NCBI RefSeq assembly: GCF_009720625.1
Contig: NZ_CP046266.1
Location: 2,551,501-2,615,500, forward strand
Direction of reading: 5' to 3'
Length of the DNA: 64,000 nucleotides
Origin: Metabacillus sediminilitoris
Lineage (GTDB): Bacteria > Bacillota > Bacilli > Bacillales > Bacillaceae
This document shows positions 45,563-55,302 of the stretch, one piece after another. Made by a program: the position numbers and the translations under genes. The notes under the pieces were generated by a model. The model saw only the letters and a list, made by a program, of their open reading frames with translations, was not told the origin of the DNA and searched no databases. The stretch's first letter is position 1. Each line of letters begins with the position of its first letter.

Positions 45563-46012
45563 ATGAAGAACGCAGGAGTTTGGGTGGGGTGTTTTATATT
45601 CGTTTTTGCCCTGATTATTTTTTCAACAGCGTTAACCTATGAATATTATGGATCGATTGGACCAGGTCCAGGTTTATTCCCTTTATGGTTAAGTGGGGCA
45701 TTGATTGTTCTGTCACTATTATATATAGCAGAATCTATGTTCAAACATAAAATTAGTTTCAGCGATATTCTTCCCAGAGGAAAGGGTTTAAGAAATACCA
45801 TCCTGTTCATCTTGTCGTTTATTTTGTTCATGATCATTGTTCCCGCAACTGGGTTTTGCATAGCAGGCATTATCATGTTGTTTATTGTCTTACTACCAAG
45901 TTATAAATGGTACCTCTGCCTTGGTATTTCTACCACTGTTACGTTATTCTTTTTCGTCGTGTTCTATAATTTGCTTAAAATACCGTTACCGGTAAATTCA
46001 TTGGGATGGTAG
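45563..46012 (+). CDS. TctB small subunit of tripartite tricarboxylate transporter
   Basis: About 149 residues with four hydrophobic helices: VGCFIFVFALIIFSTALTY, LSGALIVLSLLYIAESM, TILFILSFILFMIIVPATGF and a C-terminal pair. The GPGPGLFPLWL stretch after helix 1 is typical of TctB (DUF1468). It follows TctC by about 200 bases and is 9 bases ahead of TctA. An ATG at 45554 is also possible. Confidence 0.88.
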   Translation: MKNAGVWVGCFIFVFALIIFSTALTYEYYGSIGPGPGLFPLWLSGALIVLSLLYIAESMFKHKISFSDILPRGKGLRNTILFILSFILFMIIVPATGFCIAGIIMLFIVLLPSYKWYLCLGISTTVTLFFFVVFYNLLKIPLPVNSLGW

Positions 46013-46021
46013 GGGATCTGA

Positions 46022-47527
46022 ATGGAGTCATTTAGTCTATTATTATCTGGTTTTGAAACAGCTATGTCGTGGTCTAATCTATTATATTGTCTCATTGGTG
46101 TAACAATTGGAATGCTTGTCGGAGTATTGCCGGGACTTGGGCCAACAACTGCAACTGCTGTCCTTCTCCCGCTTACGTTTGGAATGGGACCTATTTCAGC
46201 TATTATCATGCTTTCTGGAATCTATTATGGTGCCATGTATGGAGGAACAATTACTTCTGTACTCATTAATACACCTGGGGAATCTGCCTCTGTCATAACT
46301 TGTATGGATGGACATCCACTAGCAAAACAGGGAAGGGCAGGTGCTGCATTAGGAGTTGCAGGCATTGGTTCCTTTATTGGTGGAACATTTTCTATTTTAG
46401 GCTTAACCTTTATTGGACCGCCAATTGCGGAGTTTGCGCTAAAATTTGGTCCGCCTGAATTTTTTGCATTGATGGTAATGGGGATGATTATGGTCATTGG
46501 GTTAATGGGTCAGTCTTTACTCCGCGGTCTCATTGCAGTATTAATTGGACTTACACTTGCCATGATCGGGATGGATCCGATTACAGGACTTGACCGATTT
46601 ACGTTTGGGCAGGCGAAATTAATGGAAGGCTTTGATTTTGTCATGATTGCCATGGGGTTATTCGGAATGTCAGAAATATTAATCGGCATAGAAAATCAGG
46701 GCAAAACGCAAAAACCTCCAAAAGTGAAAGGCGTTTTTCCAAGGAAGGAAGAATGGTCACCCGCATTAAAATCAATTGGACGAGGGACGGGATTGGGATT
46801 TCTAACTGGATTGATTCCGGGAACGAACTCGGTAATACCTGCCATCATGTCTTACTCTTTGGAAAAAAAGCTTGCAAAAGATCCATCAAGATTTGGAAAG
46901 GGTGCCATTGAAGGTGTAGCTGGCCCGGAAACGGCAAACAATTCCTATTGCGGTGGTGCCTTAATACCTTTGTTTACACTTGGACTTCCTAGTTCGCCGA
47001 CAATCGCTGTTTTACTAGGTGCTTTTATTATGAATGGTCTTACTCCAGGTCCTGCCCTGTTTCAATCTAATCCGGATATTGTCTGGGCCATTATTGCAAG
47101 TATGTTTATCGGTAATTTTTTACTTTTAGTTATGAATCTGCCTCTTGCAGGTGTTTGGGCTAAAATTGCAATGGTACCTGCGAAGCTATTGTATCCAATC
47201 ATCCTGTTAATTGCGATTCTCGGTTCGTATAGTGTTAACAACAGTTTATGGGACGTTGGGGCAATGCTGGTATTTGGTGTAATCGGTTACTTTTTTAAAA
47301 AGGTTGATATCCCAATCGCGCCGATTGTTTTAACCTTTGTGTTAGGTGGTTTGATGGAAAACTCGCTGCTGCAATCACTTGCGATGTTCGAAGGTGATGT
47401 CCTTGGCTTCTTCAGCAGGCCAATTGCAGGCTCTGTCCTTGTGTTTTCCATGGTTGTTTTCGTGTTTAGTCTCGTATCTGGATTTAGAAAAAAGAAAAGC
47501 ATGATTGCAAGTGATATTGAAATGTAA
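46022..47527 (+). CDS. TctA large subunit of tripartite tricarboxylate transporter
   Basis: A 501-residue membrane protein with about twelve helices. Diagnostic motifs are VGVLPGLGPTTATAVLLPLT, GIYYGAMYGGTITSVLINTP GE and, in the second half, LIPGTNSVIPAIMSYSLEK and EGVAGPETANNS. TctA with TctB forms the secondary, cation-driven channel fed by the TctC lipoprotein. Known substrates of the family include citrate, tartrate and aromatic acids; the one here is not known. Confidence 0.94.
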   Translation: MESFSLLLSGFETAMSWSNLLYCLIGVTIGMLVGVLPGLGPTTATAVLLPLTFGMGPISAIIMLSGIYYGAMYGGTITSVLINTPGESASVITCMDGHPLAKQGRAGAALGVAGIGSFIGGTFSILGLTFIGPPIAEFALKFGPPEFFALMVMGMIMVIGLMGQSLLRGLIAVLIGLTLAMIGMDPITGLDRFTFGQAKLMEGFDFVMIAMGLFGMSEILIGIENQGKTQKPPKVKGVFPRKEEWSPALKSIGRGTGLGFLTGLIPGTNSVIPAIMSYSLEKKLAKDPSRFGKGAIEGVAGPETANNSYCGGALIPLFTLGLPSSPTIAVLLGAFIMNGLTPGPALFQSNPDIVWAIIASMFIGNFLLLVMNLPLAGVWAKIAMVPAKLLYPIILLIAILGSYSVNNSLWDVGAMLVFGVIGYFFKKVDIPIAPIVLTFVLGGLMENSLLQSLAMFEGDVLGFFSRPIAGSVLVFSMVVFVFSLVSGFRKKKSMIASDIEM

Positions 47528-47563
47528 TGAGACAGAAAAATTTATAATGGAGGTAATTTTTCA

Positions 47564-48514
47564 ATGAAAGTAGTTTCTACTTCTCCGTCATTCGGCATGT
47601 ATTCGAATGAGCCTATTGAGTACTTGAATGATCATGGAATTGAATTAGTCCGTATTTCTGATGGGGCGCCCACATCAGAATTGTTTTCCGAATTAGCGGA
47701 TGCTGATGCTGTCATTGTAGGTTATACAGAAATAAACCAAAGCTTGTTAGAGCATTCTCCAAATTTGAAAATTGTCTGCAAGCATGGAGTGGGATACGAC
47801 AATATTGACTTGGAAGCAACAAGAAGGAAAAGTGTCTGGGCAACAAATGTTCCAGATGGTAATAAAATGGCGGTTGCAGACTATGTTTTTGGCTTATTTT
47901 TTTCCTTGGCAAGAAATATCCCTCAAGCAAATACTTTGACAAAGGATGGCGAGTGGCCAAGGATAATTGGAACTGAGGTCTATGGGAAAACGTTAGGAGT
48001 TATCGGCCTTGGAAGAATCGGAAAAGAGGTCGTGCGCAGGGCAAAAGGATTTGACATGAACATCCTTGCCTTTGAACCTTATCCTGATGTAGCCTTTGCT
48101 GAAGAAAATGATGTGACATTTACTGAACTCCCAGAGCTGCTGATACAAAGTGACTTTGTAACCCTGCATATGCCATTGAATGAGCAAACGAAAAACCTCA
48201 TTGGTGCAGAACAACTAAACATCATGAAAAAGACAGCCTATTTAATTAATGTTTCCCGCGGAGGGATGGTTGATGAAGATGCCCTTTATGCTGGGTTATC
48301 AGAAAAGAAGATTGCCGGGGCAGCTATCGATGTATTTTTAAAAGAGCCTGTGACAAACCATCCATTATTTACATTGCCAAACTTTATTGCTACCTCGCAT
48401 ATTGCAGGTTATACGTACGAAGCCATTAATAATGTGGGGATGACGAGTGTAAGAAATATTGTCAATGTACTTGTAAAGGGTGAAAGACCAACACAAGTAG
48501 TGAATCAACTTTAA
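47564..48514 (+). CDS. D-2-hydroxyacid dehydrogenase
   Basis: A 316-residue NAD-dependent enzyme of the phosphoglycerate dehydrogenase-like family. The cofactor loop is GVIGLGRIGKEV. The catalytic triad lies in INVSRGGMVDE (Arg), IDVFLKEPVTNHPL (Glu) and TSHIAGYT (His). It interconverts D-2-hydroxy acids and 2-oxo acids. In this operon it may supply a 2-oxo acid to the upstream DapA-family aldolase. The ATG follows GGAGGT, 37 bases after TctA. Confidence 0.9.
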   Translation: MKVVSTSPSFGMYSNEPIEYLNDHGIELVRISDGAPTSELFSELADADAVIVGYTEINQSLLEHSPNLKIVCKHGVGYDNIDLEATRRKSVWATNVPDGNKMAVADYVFGLFFSLARNIPQANTLTKDGEWPRIIGTEVYGKTLGVIGLGRIGKEVVRRAKGFDMNILAFEPYPDVAFAEENDVTFTELPELLIQSDFVTLHMPLNEQTKNLIGAEQLNIMKKTAYLINVSRGGMVDEDALYAGLSEKKIAGAAIDVFLKEPVTNHPLFTLPNFIATSHIAGYTYEAINNVGMTSVRNIVNVLVKGERPTQVVNQL

Positions 48515-48559
48515 TACATACAATCACATGCATTGATTATAAGGAGGAGTAGAAGCTTT

Positions 48560-49726
48560 ATGAATCATTTTTATCAATTTTTTACTGCGAATCACATTAT
48601 CTCTGGAGCACATTCACTTGATCAGCTTTCGGAACATCTGCATCTTGTCAAAAGGAAAATCGATTCTGCTTTAATTGTGGCTCAACCAGCTCTTCAAAGA
48701 TTAGGGTTCATTGATACATTAGAAAAGCAATTATCAGAAAAAGGGATTAAAACCTTTACGATCAATCATGTTATGCCTGAACCAACGATTCAAAATATTG
48801 AGGATATCTATCAGGATATCGCTGATAAAGAGTTTGATCTATTGATAGGAATTGGTGGTGGCAGTGTCCTTGATGCTACAAAACTTCTCTCTGTTTTAAA
48901 AACAAATGATTATTCCATTCGGGACCTTTTAGGCGGGAACCAAATTGAAAAAGAAGGGATTCCAACGATCTTAATTCCTTCTACTTCAGGAACAGGATCA
49001 GAGGTTACTCCAAATTCGATTGTTACAGTACCTGAAGAAGAGTTGAAAGTAGGAATCGTTAGTAAATACTTTCTTCCAAAGCTGGTTATCCTTGATCCGA
49101 TGTTAACCATAAGTCTCCCGAAATCAATTACAGCAGCTACTGGCATGGATGCATTTACCCATTCTCTTGAATCCTATATTTCAAATAAAGCAAATCCAAT
49201 GAGTGATATGTTTGCTTTAGAATCGATTAGACTTATCTCCTCAAGCATTCTAGAAGCCTATCATCATGGTTCATCGATTGAAGCAAGAGAAAAAATGCTC
49301 CTCGGTTCTATGTACGGCGGAATGGCATTAACAAGCGCAGGAACCGCGGCAGTTCATGCTTTGGCATATCCTTTGGGCGGCAAGTTTAACATTCCTCACG
49401 GTGTGGCAAATTCAATGTTGTTGCCGCATGTGATGGCATTTAATATGGATGTGATAACAGAAAAACTTGTTGAAGTAAGTAAAGCAATGGGAATCGATCA
49501 AGCGGAGGAATCCCCAGAAAAACTAGCTGAGAAGGTGATCGAACAAATCGCTGAATGGACAAAGGAATTGAATATTCCTCAAAATTTAAAGGAATATGGG
49601 GTCGATGAACAAGACATTCCTCATTTGGCTGAGTCGGCTTTAAAGGTAACTCGGTTATTAAATAACAATCCGAAGTCGCTGACGATTGACCAAATGGAGA
49701 AGATTTATCGTATATTATTGCCATAA
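48560..49726 (+). CDS. Iron-containing alcohol dehydrogenase
   Basis: About 388 residues of the Fe-ADH family. GIGGGSVLDATKLLSV binds NAD(P) and STSGTGSEVTP follows. The metal ligands are Asp and His in ATGMDAFTHSLESY, with His in VHALAYPLGG and NIPHGVANSMLLPHVM. It likely reduces or oxidises an aldehyde or alcohol produced by the aldolase step. The ATG at 48560 follows AAGGAGGAG; upstream in-frame codons to 48533 are not used. Last gene of the operon. Confidence 0.9.
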   Translation: MNHFYQFFTANHIISGAHSLDQLSEHLHLVKRKIDSALIVAQPALQRLGFIDTLEKQLSEKGIKTFTINHVMPEPTIQNIEDIYQDIADKEFDLLIGIGGGSVLDATKLLSVLKTNDYSIRDLLGGNQIEKEGIPTILIPSTSGTGSEVTPNSIVTVPEEELKVGIVSKYFLPKLVILDPMLTISLPKSITAATGMDAFTHSLESYISNKANPMSDMFALESIRLISSSILEAYHHGSSIEAREKMLLGSMYGGMALTSAGTAAVHALAYPLGGKFNIPHGVANSMLLPHVMAFNMDVITEKLVEVSKAMGIDQAEESPEKLAEKVIEQIAEWTKELNIPQNLKEYGVDEQDIPHLAESALKVTRLLNNNPKSLTIDQMEKIYRILLP

Positions 49727-49837
49727 ATAGTGAAATGGCTGGATGTCATTTGTATTGTTTTGGATTGTATTAACGAAAAAGTGTTTTGCAATATTAAAAC
49801 GGTCTTTAAAATATTTAATAGGGGAAGAAAGTTAAAG

Positions 49838-49885
49838 AGCCAGAAAAGTTCTTGTGAATTATCAGAACTTTTCTGGCTTTTATTA
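49838..49885. terminator. Strong bidirectional terminator
   Basis: AGCCAGAAAAGTTCT at 49838-49852 and AGAACTTTTCTGGCT at 49864-49878 form a perfect 15-bp stem, followed on the + strand by TTTATTACT. It separates convergent operons. Confidence 0.85.
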
Positions 49886-49932
49886 CTGCTGGAAACAAAA
49901 TTGTAGAGGAACTAAATACAGTTATTTTTGCA

Positions 49933-51195
49933 TCAAGAATCAGCTAATAACTCGTCTATTTCAGCTGCAGCACGGTCTAAACCATACTTAACAGACAATT
50001 CACCTTCAAATATTTTATTCAAGTACTCACAGTACACTTCGTCGATTTTACTCCAGTTCTTAACTTTGGGCCATAAAAAAGCATTTTCCGTAGCCTCCTT
50101 ATAAGAATGAAGATAAGAATCTTTCGGTATTTTCATAGCTTTGACTGCCTCCAGGTTTGTTGGCATTAATCCAGTTTGCGCCATGCGAAGCTGCGCATTC
50201 TTGTCTGTCATCCAGTTCATGAAAGTCCATGCCGCAGCTGGTCGTTTACTGCCCTTCATAATCACGAGGTTTTCGCCGCCTATAATTGATACAGGTCCAT
50301 TATCATGTGGAAACGGAACTGGAATGGTCAGGTTTTGAGCACGATCCAATTCTGCTTTATCTAATAGACTGTAGAACCAGGGGCCTTCGTCCGTCATAAG
50401 GATATTTCCGGATTTTACTCGTTCAAAATTTTTGTCATCACCGGATTGATCAGGAAGATTAATAAGTTCTTCTTTATAAAGTAGTGTTAATTGCTCTACA
50501 GCATCGATCGTTTCTTGACTATTTAAATATCCGGAAGCCTTGTTGAAATTCTTATCGGAAATGGCCCCGCCAAGGCTGTATATATAAGGAATCGTATCCC
50601 AAGGTTCCAATCCTCCAAGTCCGATAGATAAGCGATGATGATGTGCAATCTTTATCACTTCTTCCATTGTGTGCGGAGGCGTTGAATAGCCGGCTCGTTT
50701 TAGAAGTTCTCGGTTAAAGATCGCAGTCTTCGTGTAAATATTAAGCGGAAGAGAATAATAATTTTTTTTGTAATAGCCTCCAGCCATCGCATGAGGAGAA
50801 AACCTGCTTTGGATATCTTGAAAACCTGGGAACATGTTTAACGGTTCGAGAAGCCCTTTAAGTGAAAATTCAGGAACCCAGGCAATATCAAGCCTGACCA
50901 CATCTGGACCTCTGTTTGAAGAGGCACGTGCGATTAATGTGTTCTTTAATTCATTATTAAAAGCAAAGTTGATCGACTCGACCCGCATGTTCGGATGCTC
51001 ACGCTCAAAAGCAGGGATCAACTCTAGTTCTAACAGCTCGGTTTCTTTGTCGTTGTAGGTGTGCCAAAACGTAATCACTGTTTTTTCATCATTTTGAAGC
51101 GATTGAACCTGCTTTGGATCGGAAATCATCGACTGACTTTTACAAGCTGCTAACAATACGAGAATCAGTAAATAGGCTGCCAGCTTCCATCCCAT
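49933..51195 (-). CDS. Sugar-binding lipoprotein of an ABC transporter (SBP_bac_1)
   Basis: About 420 residues. Signal peptide MGWKLAAYLLILVLLAA|C ends in a lipobox. The mature part has VITFWHTYNDKETELLELEL, GPDVVRLDIAWVPEFSLKGL and WTFMNWMTDKNAQLRMAQTG, typical of carbohydrate-binding cluster B proteins. The ATG at 51195 follows AAAGGAT. It is encoded just after a YesN-type regulator with overlapping frames, and no permease genes are nearby. It may feed distant permeases or act as a sugar sensor partner of the kinase. Confidence 0.88.
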   Translation of the reverse strand: MGWKLAAYLLILVLLAACKSQSMISDPKQVQSLQNDEKTVITFWHTYNDKETELLELELIPAFEREHPNMRVESINFAFNNELKNTLIARASSNRGPDVVRLDIAWVPEFSLKGLLEPLNMFPGFQDIQSRFSPHAMAGGYYKKNYYSLPLNIYTKTAIFNRELLKRAGYSTPPHTMEEVIKIAHHHRLSIGLGGLEPWDTIPYIYSLGGAISDKNFNKASGYLNSQETIDAVEQLTLLYKEELINLPDQSGDDKNFERVKSGNILMTDEGPWFYSLLDKAELDRAQNLTIPVPFPHDNGPVSIIGGENLVIMKGSKRPAAAWTFMNWMTDKNAQLRMAQTGLMPTNLEAVKAMKIPKDSYLHSYKEATENAFLWPKVKNWSKIDEVYCEYLNKIFEGELSVKYGLDRAAAEIDELLADS

Positions 51196-51217
51196 ATCGG
51201 TAACATCCTTTCTTAAT

Positions 51218-52774
51218 CTAGCCAATCTTGCTCACCTGGTGTTTTTCCCTGTAAGCCATTGGGGTTAATCCGGTTACCTTTTTAAACACTTTGCTGAAAT
51301 ATTTTACGTCTTTAAAGCCTGCAGCTTCAGCTATATCGTAAATTCGATTTTCATTTTCCACTAATAGGCGCTTCGCTTCCCTGATCCGCAGATCAATCAG
51401 ATAATCGACAAAATTTCGGCCTGTTTGTTTTTTGAAATAGAGACTGAAATAACTTTTACTGAGATGCACGATATCTGCTACACTCTGCAGTGTTATGTTC
51501 TCGGTATAACGGGCACCTATATATTCCAGTGCTTTCTTTATTAAATCCTCGTCATATCCATTATCAATCAGTTTTGGTGTTAACGTAGACCTGATTTCTT
51601 CTAGCTGGCAAACCAGCAGGGATACCATTTGATCAATTGTCTCCGTTTGGAAAAGCAAATCATGCCGCTCTGGGAGCATAGATTCTTCAGCACCGAGCAA
51701 TCGGTAGGTGCCTGTGAGAAGGCTGCACGCCTCATGCTTTACATGTTCTGAAGTCAGGGCCTCGCCATTCCAGCGTTTAAGCGCATATTCAATTGCGGAT
51801 GATGTTGGATCTCCATTGCTGATCATATCGAAGAATGGCTTCCAATTATGGATTTTTTTATCGATTCTTATATTTTCCAACCCATTCATATGATAAAAAC
51901 CGCCTAATCCTTCAAAAAAACGTCTTTGGCAGGCTGAAAAACTGTTTTTAAATCCCTTAAGAATGCTGTTTATACCTTGCTCTTTTACTAAACCTGCCGA
52001 TGTTGAAACGTCCCATTCCTTTTCTATAAACTGCTTCCACTGAAGGAATTGCTGCTGCTCCGTCCCATTAAGATCAGGAAAAATGAGAAACATGCTGCTT
52101 TCGGCAACAATCATTGCGGTCCCAATCTCGATTTGCTCATAAAACATTTTCTGCCATTCCTCCAAAAGGAACTGCATATAGAGAAAGCCGTGATTTTCCC
52201 TCCATTCCTCTGCACCATCCAGCATAAGATAAACACAAGCGTACGAATGTTCCAGCCATGAAGGCGCCCACTCGGTTGAAGAAAAGGAGGTCTGCTCTTG
52301 CACGATCAATCTTTTCATTTCCTGTTCAACACGTTTTCTTTCAAGATAGACGGCTTCTTGTTGATAGTGATTCAATTCAGAATTCTTTTGCCGTTCCTCG
52401 TTTAGCATCGTGATACAGTGCCTGAGGACGGCAAGAAGATCTTCTTTTTTTAGAGTTAGCTTTAACAAATAATCGACCGCGCCGAGTTTAAGACCTTCTT
52501 TTACGTATTCAAAGTCACTATAGTTGCTGATCAGGATTACTTTGAGCCATGGGTAAAGCTCTAGTGCTTTCTTTGTAAGTTCAATCCCGCCTAACAAAGG
52601 CATTTTTATATCGGTAATGAGAATATCATACGGTTGTTTTTCAAGAGCAGAAAGGGCTTCGGCACCGTTTGCGTATTGGTCATCAACCATTATTCCTTCC
52701 TTTTCCCAATCAATAAAGGATGTAATTCCTTTCCGGATAACAGGCTCATCATCCACTATAAGAACTCTAAACAT
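51218..52774 (-). CDS. YesN-type response regulator (REC + AraC HTH)
   Basis: A 518-residue regulator. The receiver domain at 1-120 has acidic DD at 8-9, phosphoacceptor Asp55 in ILITDIKMPLLGG and Lys in YLLKLTLKK. A long middle region (about 150-400) is poorly conserved. The C-terminal 100 residues form two AraC helix-turn-helix units (LQSVADIVHLSKSYFSLYFK and IYDIAEAAGFKDVKYFSKVF). It follows the kinase gene by 18 bases. Targets are likely the divergent glycoside hydrolase genes. Confidence 0.92.
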   Translation of the reverse strand: MFRVLIVDDEPVIRKGITSFIDWEKEGIMVDDQYANGAEALSALEKQPYDILITDIKMPLLGGIELTKKALELYPWLKVILISNYSDFEYVKEGLKLGAVDYLLKLTLKKEDLLAVLRHCITMLNEERQKNSELNHYQQEAVYLERKRVEQEMKRLIVQEQTSFSSTEWAPSWLEHSYACVYLMLDGAEEWRENHGFLYMQFLLEEWQKMFYEQIEIGTAMIVAESSMFLIFPDLNGTEQQQFLQWKQFIEKEWDVSTSAGLVKEQGINSILKGFKNSFSACQRRFFEGLGGFYHMNGLENIRIDKKIHNWKPFFDMISNGDPTSSAIEYALKRWNGEALTSEHVKHEACSLLTGTYRLLGAEESMLPERHDLLFQTETIDQMVSLLVCQLEEIRSTLTPKLIDNGYDEDLIKKALEYIGARYTENITLQSVADIVHLSKSYFSLYFKKQTGRNFVDYLIDLRIREAKRLLVENENRIYDIAEAAGFKDVKYFSKVFKKVTGLTPMAYREKHQVSKIG

Positions 52775-52792
52775 AATGTTCCTCCTGGTGCA

Positions 52793-54586
52793 TTAATTTT
52801 TTTGTGTCAGCTCCCAATTTTTTAATATTATACGCACAGTAGTTCCTTGTTTTGACCCGCTGGAGACCGACCATTCCCAACTTTGACCGTAATATAGACT
52901 TAGTGTGTCAAAGATATGACGTAAACCGATGCCGATTTTTCCTTTTTCAACAGCAGTCACCGGATCATTCAATTCTTTTACTTTATCATCACTGATGCCT
53001 AAGCCGTCATCGTTTATAAGAAATACTAAATTCCCGTCATCAAAATGAATCTTTATCGAGATTCGTCCGTCTGTATTCTTCGGAACAATGCCATGGAATA
53101 TCGCATTTTCCACCACAGGCTGAAGCAGCATGCGGGGGATAAGGAGCCTTTCCGTACCTGGTTCTATGTCTAACACTAAATGGAAGGTTTTTTCGTAGCG
53201 AAGCTCCAAAATGACCAAATACTTTCGGATAATGTCCAGTTCCTCCTCAACCATAATGATGCTGCCGCTTTTGCCCATATTTGCTTCCAATAGATGGGTC
53301 AGTGCCGACAACACGAGAGAAGCGCGCTCGTTTTGATTCGAATCAATAAGCCAGCGCAGGGTGCTAAGTGTATTAAAGAGAAAGTGGGGATGAACCCGGT
53401 GCATAACAGCCCGAAGCTCAGCATGATGCTTTTCACTCTGTTCCGTTTCCACCTGCTGCATTAAATTGTCGATGTCAAAAAGCATTTCGTTAAATTGCTT
53501 ACTCAAAAAGCCGATCTCATCTGAGGAATTTACATTCGCTCTCGCTTTTAGATCACCTTGTTGAACTTGAAGCATGCTCTGGGACAGTTGTCTGATAGGC
53601 TTCGTTACTCTGCCGGCAATGAAAAAACCAATCCCAATGGCAAGCAAGGAGAAAACACCGGCTGAAACGACGATCCAGGATTGGAGACGATCCAATTGTC
53701 CGCTGATCTCATGGATCGGAACAGTACCTACTAGCATCCAGCCATTGCTAAGCGGCTGCTTGACACCGTAATATGGCACGTTATTCGCTTCAAATTCGAA
53801 TTCAACAGCATCATTATCAACAATATGGTGATACAAATCAGGATTTTCTACCTTCTTATTGATGCTGTCTAAATTCGCATCAATCATGATCATTCCGTTC
53901 TTATCGACAACGAAGAATTTCCCAGTCTTCCCAAGTTTTAAGTGCTCAATTGTATTTAGGATAGACCGTCCGTCTAAATGAACCTGTACCAGTCCGATAT
54001 TATTCAGCGTGTCAAAATCCTTCAAGACCCTGCCGACAGGAAGAATTAAGTCTGTATTAATTCCGCCTCCGTTGAAATCGTCATACTGAAGCCCCTGCCA
54101 AACCAATTCTCCGTCTTTTTGTTTGGCTTCCTTTACCCATTCCTTGTCTGATAGCCGTATGTTTTTAAGTCTGGCTTCGGAAAAGGTTCCGCTGCCCCAG
54201 CCACTGCCTTCCTCTTTCAGCACATAAACAATTTTGACGAAGGAGTTGGAATAAACATAATTATTCAGCAGCGTATTAATGTATTGGTCATTTCTTCTTT
54301 GTTCGTCAGATGTATTGCTATTTAACTGTAAGGCAGCTTGCTGGATGTTCTGATCACTGCTAATAAAATCAGAGGTATCAATTCCAACATTCAATATAAA
54401 TGAGAGCGACTCCGCCGTCTGTTTGGTGATTTGAACGGTGGACTCCCGCACGTTTTTCTTCAAGATCGAATTAGACTCCCAGTAAAAAGATAACGAGATA
54501 AATAGTGTCGATATCAAAATCACAAGCAGAAAAGCCACGATGATTTTAGTTGAAAAGCTTCTATATAAAAATTTTTTTCGGAACAT
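52793..54586 (-). CDS. YesM-type sensor histidine kinase
   Basis: About 597 residues. An N-terminal membrane helix (IIVAFLLVILISTLFISLSF) is followed by an extracellular dCache-like sensor of about 250 residues, a second helix (WIVVSAGVFSLLAIGIGFFI) and a HAMP linker (GRVTKPIRQLSQSMLQVQQG). A His_kinase domain with the phospho-His in VHPHFLFNTLSTLRW and an HATPase domain with VENAIFHGI end the protein. The ATG at 54586 follows AAGGCGGGG; ATG 54619 lacks a site. It presumably senses a sugar together with the binding lipoprotein. Confidence 0.92.
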   Translation of the reverse strand: MFRKKFLYRSFSTKIIVAFLLVILISTLFISLSFYWESNSILKKNVRESTVQITKQTAESLSFILNVGIDTSDFISSDQNIQQAALQLNSNTSDEQRRNDQYINTLLNNYVYSNSFVKIVYVLKEEGSGWGSGTFSEARLKNIRLSDKEWVKEAKQKDGELVWQGLQYDDFNGGGINTDLILPVGRVLKDFDTLNNIGLVQVHLDGRSILNTIEHLKLGKTGKFFVVDKNGMIMIDANLDSINKKVENPDLYHHIVDNDAVEFEFEANNVPYYGVKQPLSNGWMLVGTVPIHEISGQLDRLQSWIVVSAGVFSLLAIGIGFFIAGRVTKPIRQLSQSMLQVQQGDLKARANVNSSDEIGFLSKQFNEMLFDIDNLMQQVETEQSEKHHAELRAVMHRVHPHFLFNTLSTLRWLIDSNQNERASLVLSALTHLLEANMGKSGSIIMVEEELDIIRKYLVILELRYEKTFHLVLDIEPGTERLLIPRMLLQPVVENAIFHGIVPKNTDGRISIKIHFDDGNLVFLINDDGLGISDDKVKELNDPVTAVEKGKIGIGLRHIFDTLSLYYGQSWEWSVSSGSKQGTTVRIILKNWELTQKN

Positions 54587-54620
54587 GAAACCCCGCCTTA
54601 TTCGTTTCTTACTATTCATT

Positions 54621-55137
54621 ATTGTAAAGGTGCGGAGAGCGATTGCCCAAGGAAGGTTTTGGAAAAGAACACCTGCTTATCTGTTATTTCTCTTATAAAC
54701 ATATCATTTTTTTCCTTCGTCAGAAGTGAAGGTGTTTTATTTTGAGTAAAGACCATAAAATTTTACCCCCGCAGAATTGGCCGTAAAAAGACTAAACTAA
54801 CTTCCATAATTTTCATATAAAACCTTAATAAGGAAAAAAATCGTGGGTGAGCGTCATATTTTAAGTAATACACGAAAAATAAGAGATTGACAAACCATTT
54901 TGGAAGTAATCAAAGAGAAAAGTCCTTTAGTTCTCATAGTCTATCATTTTCTAAAAATACCCATTTTTTCAGCCGGATACCAGGCGTTTCCTGCTCGAAT
55001 GTAAAGGAATTGTAAAGCTATTCCAAATCAAGATCCACGCTATTTAAGTCCATTTTAAAGGATGCTTTTTCTAACAAATTCATGGTGGCTTGAGAGCCTT
55101 TAAAATACCAGGTAGGAGTTTTAACCGATTGTAAAGG
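54621..55137 (+). promoter_or_regulatory. Four ATTGTAAAGG-like boxes in the long regulatory spacer
   Basis: ATTGTAAAGG occurs at 54621-54630 and 55128-55137, AATGTAAAGG at 54998-55007 and ATTGTAAAGC at 55009-55018. All are on the same strand, and the middle pair is spaced 11 bases apart, one helical turn. They lie between the kinase gene and the divergent GH31 gene, where the AraC-type regulator would be expected to bind. The rest of 54587-55302 shows no gene. Confidence 0.4.
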
Positions 55138-55302
55138 ACTCTCTATGTTGCTAACTTGATAGTGTACCCGGGAAACAAAAGATGCTCATGATTAAAAATG
55201 AAAAGAGAATGGAGAGATGTTCTAAAGAAATTTGATGTGAAGACATTCTAGAGTTGAAATCATTTATTTTTTATTTTTATCGCAGAAGGTGAGAACAATG
55301 AA

